Positions 58,945 to 64,000 of a DNA stretch of 64,000 nt are shown piece after piece. Made by a program: the position numbers and the translations under genes. The stretch spans positions 558,001-622,000 of the forward strand of contig OZ255824.1 of assembly GCA_965277495.1 (NCBI GenBank). Direction: 5' to 3'. The notes beneath the pieces are model-generated. The model saw only the letters and a list, made by a program, of their open reading frames with translations. It ran no database searches and was not told the origin of the DNA. The DNA comes from CAHJXG01 sp965277495. GTDB taxonomy: Bacteria > Pseudomonadota > Alphaproteobacteria > Acetobacterales > Acetobacteraceae. Positions within the stretch are counted from its first letter, which is position 1. The number at the start of each line of letters is the position of its first letter.

Positions 58945-59378
58945 CGGCCATACCCTCTAAGCTGACATATGAAGTAGCATGACGTCGCAATCGATCAATA
59001 AATTGGACAAGTATTAAACCGCATCGCTAGTACGATTTATTCGCAAAGTTCTAGTTTCGGCGCAACACGAAATAGATTAGGAAAAGTTGGAGTCCGGATG
59101 CGGCCGTGTCGCTCACCATCCAGGGGCTACGCTCAAATCGTGATCGTTTATGATGTATTGTTGCTACCCGGCCAGAAACTTGAGCCGGTAAGCGTTAAGC
59201 CAGTCAGCTCTCTTCGGCCGGGTGCGCCAGGCCTAATAGGTCATCACGCTGCTTCCTTCCAGGTGCCCCAGCCAAATCGTCATCCCCCCTCGTCACCATG
59301 GACTGGCCTCGCCATTCCAGTGCCTGGCCGATGCCACCGCCAGCGCCGGCCACCGCCGCCTGGATCATGCGCCCGGGA
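58945..59378. other. Gene-free stretch upstream of the GGDEF-EAL gene
   Basis: No convincing gene is found in these 434 bp. The first 150 bp are AT-rich and probably carry the GGDEF-EAL promoter. At 59248-59260 the minus strand reads GGAAGGAAGCAGC, identical to the most conserved loop of SRP (4.5S) RNA, but the flanking arms do not pair as an SRP hairpin should. Overlapping this, 59258-59272 is an imperfect copy of the tRNA-Gln 3' end. After about 59280 the GC content returns to the level of the flanking genes. Confidence 0.5.
59258..59272 (+). repeat. Imperfect copy of the tRNA-Gln 3' end (possible attR)
   Basis: TCCAGGTGCCCCAGC differs from 55659-55673 at one base. Together with the tRNA it brackets about 3.6 kb of AT-richer DNA carrying the HerA-like and GGDEF-EAL genes. 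Short length leaves room for chance. Confidence 0.3.
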
Positions 59379-60059
59379 CTACCCCGGCCAGGGCGACACG
59401 CCGACGATGTGCACGTGGCCGCCCAGCATCAGCGCGTAGGCTGCGAAGCCCACCGCCGGGCGCCACAAGCCGATTTCCCGCATCATCAGCCGGTTGCGTC
59501 CCGCAGCAATCGCGGCGAAGGGCACAATCGACGTGCAGGACGCAAACACATCCCACGCCGACCCTCCCAGCACCCGGCGGCGCTTCGCGTCGATCGACGC
59601 TGTGCCGGCAACCGCAACAATCGCCAGCGCAGAAAAGAACAGCAGCGACGCTACATCGCCGTTGCCGACTAAATGCAGGCCAGCCCAGATCGCCACGCCA
59701 ATCAGGAACGGGTGCCGGGTGATGCGGACGATGCCCTGCGGCGGGCGGTCCACCAGGGCCTCCTGCGCCACCGAAGTCGGGTTTGGCGTCGTGAGGCCGA
59801 TCACCACCAGCAGGAACGCCGGCAGCATGAACGCGATCATGACCGGCTTCCACCACTGTAACTGGCCCCAGGTCGGCACGTATGCCGCCGCATTATAGGC
59901 CGACACCAGCCAGATGATCGCCCCGACCGAAGCCACGGAAAAGGCGGCCATGTAGCCGCGCAGCCCGATGCGCCCCACGATCCGGTCCCGCAGCACGATG
60001 CCGGACACGCCGAGATGGATGCCGATGAAGGCCATAGCTGCGAGGGTGAGCGAGGTCAT
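59379..60059 (-). CDS. NnrU family protein
   Basis: 226-residue integral membrane protein with about six hydrophobic helices. It begins LTLAAMAFIGIHLGVSG, and IVRITRHPFLIGVAIWAGLHLVGNGD near residue 110 is the NnrU/isoprenylcysteine-methyltransferase-like motif. NnrU was first named in denitrification clusters, but no nitrogen oxide genes are nearby and the protein's role is not settled. It lies 37 bp downstream of the GH63-type hydrolase gene. Confidence 0.85.
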   Translation of the reverse strand: MTSLTLAAMAFIGIHLGVSGIVLRDRIVGRIGLRGYMAAFSVASVGAIIWLVSAYNAAAYVPTWGQLQWWKPVMIAFMLPAFLLVVIGLTTPNPTSVAQEALVDRPPQGIVRITRHPFLIGVAIWAGLHLVGNGDVASLLFFSALAIVAVAGTASIDAKRRRVLGGSAWDVFASCTSIVPFAAIAAGRNRLMMREIGLWRPAVGFAAYALMLGGHVHIVGVSPWPG

Positions 60060-60096
60060 AATTCGTAAAAACAACGCCCGCGTGAGTCGGCAAGCG

Positions 60097-62700
<2,604 letters not shown>

Positions 62701-62702
62701 CG

Positions 62703-64000
62703 TCAAGCCGCCACCAGCCTTTCCGCGCGCAGCAGCTCGCCCAGCGACCATGCCTGGAACGGGCAGCCGCCCGGCGTATGCGGGATATCGCCGTCCGCCA
62801 CCTCTGACACATGGCCCAGCCCGGCCGTGCCGAGATGCGCGCGCAGCGGCGTCAGGAAACGGGCGTCGGCCTCGGCCCGTGCCGCGGCGCCGTTGCCGCG
62901 CACGCGAAGCCAGGCTTCGACAAAGGGACCGATCAGCCAGGGCCACACCGTCCCCTGGTGATAGGCGCCGTCGCGCTGCACCCGGCCGCCGACGTAGCGT
63001 CCGACATAGGCGGGATCGTCAGGCGCTAGGGTGCGCAGGCCCATCGGCGTCAACAGCCGCGCCTCCACAAAGTCCACCACGCGCCGTGCCGCTGCCCCGG
63101 TCAGCAACGGAGTGGGCAGGCCGCCGACGGCAAAGATCTGGTTCGGGCGGATTTGGCGGTCGATCCGGCCCGGCACGCCGTCCGCGTCGACGACATCCGC
63201 CAGGCCGCCGGTGTCCGCATCGGGAAAGCGCGCCAGGAACGACGCTTGCGCGCGGTCGGCCTGCGCCTGCCATTGCGGCTGCCACGCCGCGCCGATCCGC
63301 AGCGCGTTGATCCACAGCGCCTGGACCTCGACCGGCTTGCCGACGCGCGGCGTCACCACCCAGTCGTCGACCTTGGCGTCCATCCAGGTCAGTTGCTGGC
63401 CGGGCACGCCGGCGCGCAGCAACCCGTCCGTGTCCGCCCCGATGCCGAACCGCGTGCCTCGGGAATAGCCCTCCAAAATCAGGTCCGCGGCTTCCTGCAA
63501 TGCATCGCGGGACGGCGCATCGGGCGCGGCGCGCAGGAAATCGTGCATGGCGACCACTAGCCACAGCGAGGCGTCCACGGAGTTGTACTCGGGCTGCCCG
63601 CCGTCGTCGGGGAAGCGGTTCGGCACCATGCCCTCGCTGACCAGGCCGGACCAGGCGAGCAGGATCTGCTCCGCCTCGGCGAGCCGGCCCGTCGCCAGCA
63701 GCAAGCCGCGCATCGCGATGAAAGTGTCCCGGCCCCAATCGGTAAACCACGGATAGCCGGCGATGATGGTCTGGCCGTTGGCGCGTTGGACGATATAGGA
63801 CCGCACCGAGCTCTCCGGCGGGGTCAGGGCGCCACGCCGGTTGCGCTCATTGGCGTCGATGCGCGCCGCCAGGTCCAGCGCGGGCGCGCCCGGTGCATCG
63901 CCTGTCTCCAGCACCAGGATGGCCGGGCCGGACGCAAGGTCCCAGGTGAAAATGCCCGGCGTGGCAAGGTCTTCCAGGTCGTCCATGCCGCGGTCCCGTT
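62703..64000 (-). CDS. Glycogen debranching enzyme, C-terminal part (cut by window edge)
   Basis: The reading frame is open to the right window edge; 432 codons are visible. The barrel of the amylo-alpha-1,6-glucosidase family is clear: IIAGYPWFTDWGRDTFIAMRGLLLATGR, PNRFPDDGGQPEYNSVDASLW, QQLTWMDAKVDDWVVTPRVGKPVEVQALW and DGAYHQGTVWPWLIGPFVEAW. The N-terminal GDE domain should lie beyond 64000; an internal ATG at 63984-63986 is not taken as the start. It hydrolyses alpha-1,6 branch points of glycogen-type glucans. Confidence 0.9.
   Translation of the reverse strand, partial: RDRGMDDLEDLATPGIFTWDLASGPAILVLETGDAPGAPALDLAARIDANERNRRGALTPPESSVRSYIVQRANGQTIIAGYPWFTDWGRDTFIAMRGLLLATGRLAEAEQILLAWSGLVSEGMVPNRFPDDGGQPEYNSVDASLWLVVAMHDFLRAAPDAPSRDALQEAADLILEGYSRGTRFGIGADTDGLLRAGVPGQQLTWMDAKVDDWVVTPRVGKPVEVQALWINALRIGAAWQPQWQAQADRAQASFLARFPDADTGGLADVVDADGVPGRIDRQIRPNQIFAVGGLPTPLLTGAAARRVVDFVEARLLTPMGLRTLAPDDPAYVGRYVGGRVQRDGAYHQGTVWPWLIGPFVEAWLRVRGNGAAARAEADARFLTPLRAHLGTAGLGHVSEVADGDIPHTPGGCPFQAWSLGELLRAERLVAA

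Noticed and set aside
59270..59320. Reading the minus strand here as an integrase or IS110 C-terminus (WLGH...TY, LLGLAHP)
   Set aside because: The resemblances need two different frames and are interrupted by stops; no larger homologous segment surrounds them.

Overview
This window looks like chromosomal DNA of a GC-rich alphaproteobacterium, most likely an Acetobacteraceae-like member of the Rhodospirillales. The grounds are high GC in nearly all genes, the gene order ppx - rlmE - guaB - rsmB - guaA, a zapA - 6S RNA - 5-formyl-THF cyclo-ligase block, an archaeal-type class I aldolase (fba) followed directly by thiE, and a class Ia ribonucleotide reductase. This assignment is read by eye from gene content and order; no database search was run. 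Most of the window is densely packed housekeeping gene clusters with frequent 1-4 base start/stop overlaps.

Layout. 1-8.2 kb: truncated AI-2E-type transporter, hydroxypyruvate isomerase-like gene, an XRE regulator behind a strong inverted repeat, then a tight run NUDIX - alaX - sseA - metC - hisI, then lpxB facing a Gfo/Idh/MocA oxidoreductase. 8.3-11.4 kb: secD-secF and a lone Flp pilin in an AT-rich pocket. 11.4-15.5 kb (minus): class II aldolase, two dipeptide-type ABC ATPases without any permease, and an iron alcohol dehydrogenase. 15.5-17.6 kb (minus): zapA block with 6S RNA. 17.6-19.7 kb: fba and thiE. 19.7-21 kb (minus): two tiny exported peptides and epmA. 21-29 kb: DNA repair and stress block (Lhr-type helicase plus PdeM nuclease, CPD photolyase, metallophosphatase, FeS-type (6-4) photolyase, SDR without catalytic Tyr). 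29-31 kb: SixA and CYTH-CHAD.

31.2-32.5 kb holds an ISAs1-family insertion sequence with 17-bp inverted repeats and a 10-bp target duplication. Its transposase is itself broken by a 49-bp palindromic mini-element. The IS lies between a likely promoter and gltA. 32.6-41.8 kb: gltA, GDPD, racemase, tartrate/malate-type dehydrogenase, pyrE, aminotransferase, polyprenyl diphosphate synthase, DUF2007 protein, TrmN6-like methyltransferase. 42-45 kb: nrdA-nrdB with a pair of NrdR-like boxes. 45-52 kb: sgaA-type aminotransferase, guaA, GNAT, rsmB, HAD, guaB.

52.2-53.7 kb: a toxin-immunity pair (AHH/HNH nuclease and Imm11/DUF1629-like protein) inserted into the guaB-rlmE interval. 53.7-55.5 kb: rlmE and ppx. 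55.6-59.3 kb: tRNA-Gln(CTG) followed by an AT-richer two-gene unit (GGDEF-EAL protein translationally coupled to a HerA-like ATPase); an imperfect 15-bp copy of the tRNA 3' end lies at its far side, so this may be a small tRNA-anchored island. 59.4-64 kb: NnrU, a GH63/MGH1-like glycoside hydrolase and a glycogen-debranching enzyme cut by the window edge.

The most unusual items are the palindromic mini-element in the transposase, the GGDEF-EAL/HerA unit beside tRNA-Gln, the toxin-immunity insertion in a conserved purine/rRNA cluster, the tandem small exported peptides, and an 11-bp motif shared by two promoters.
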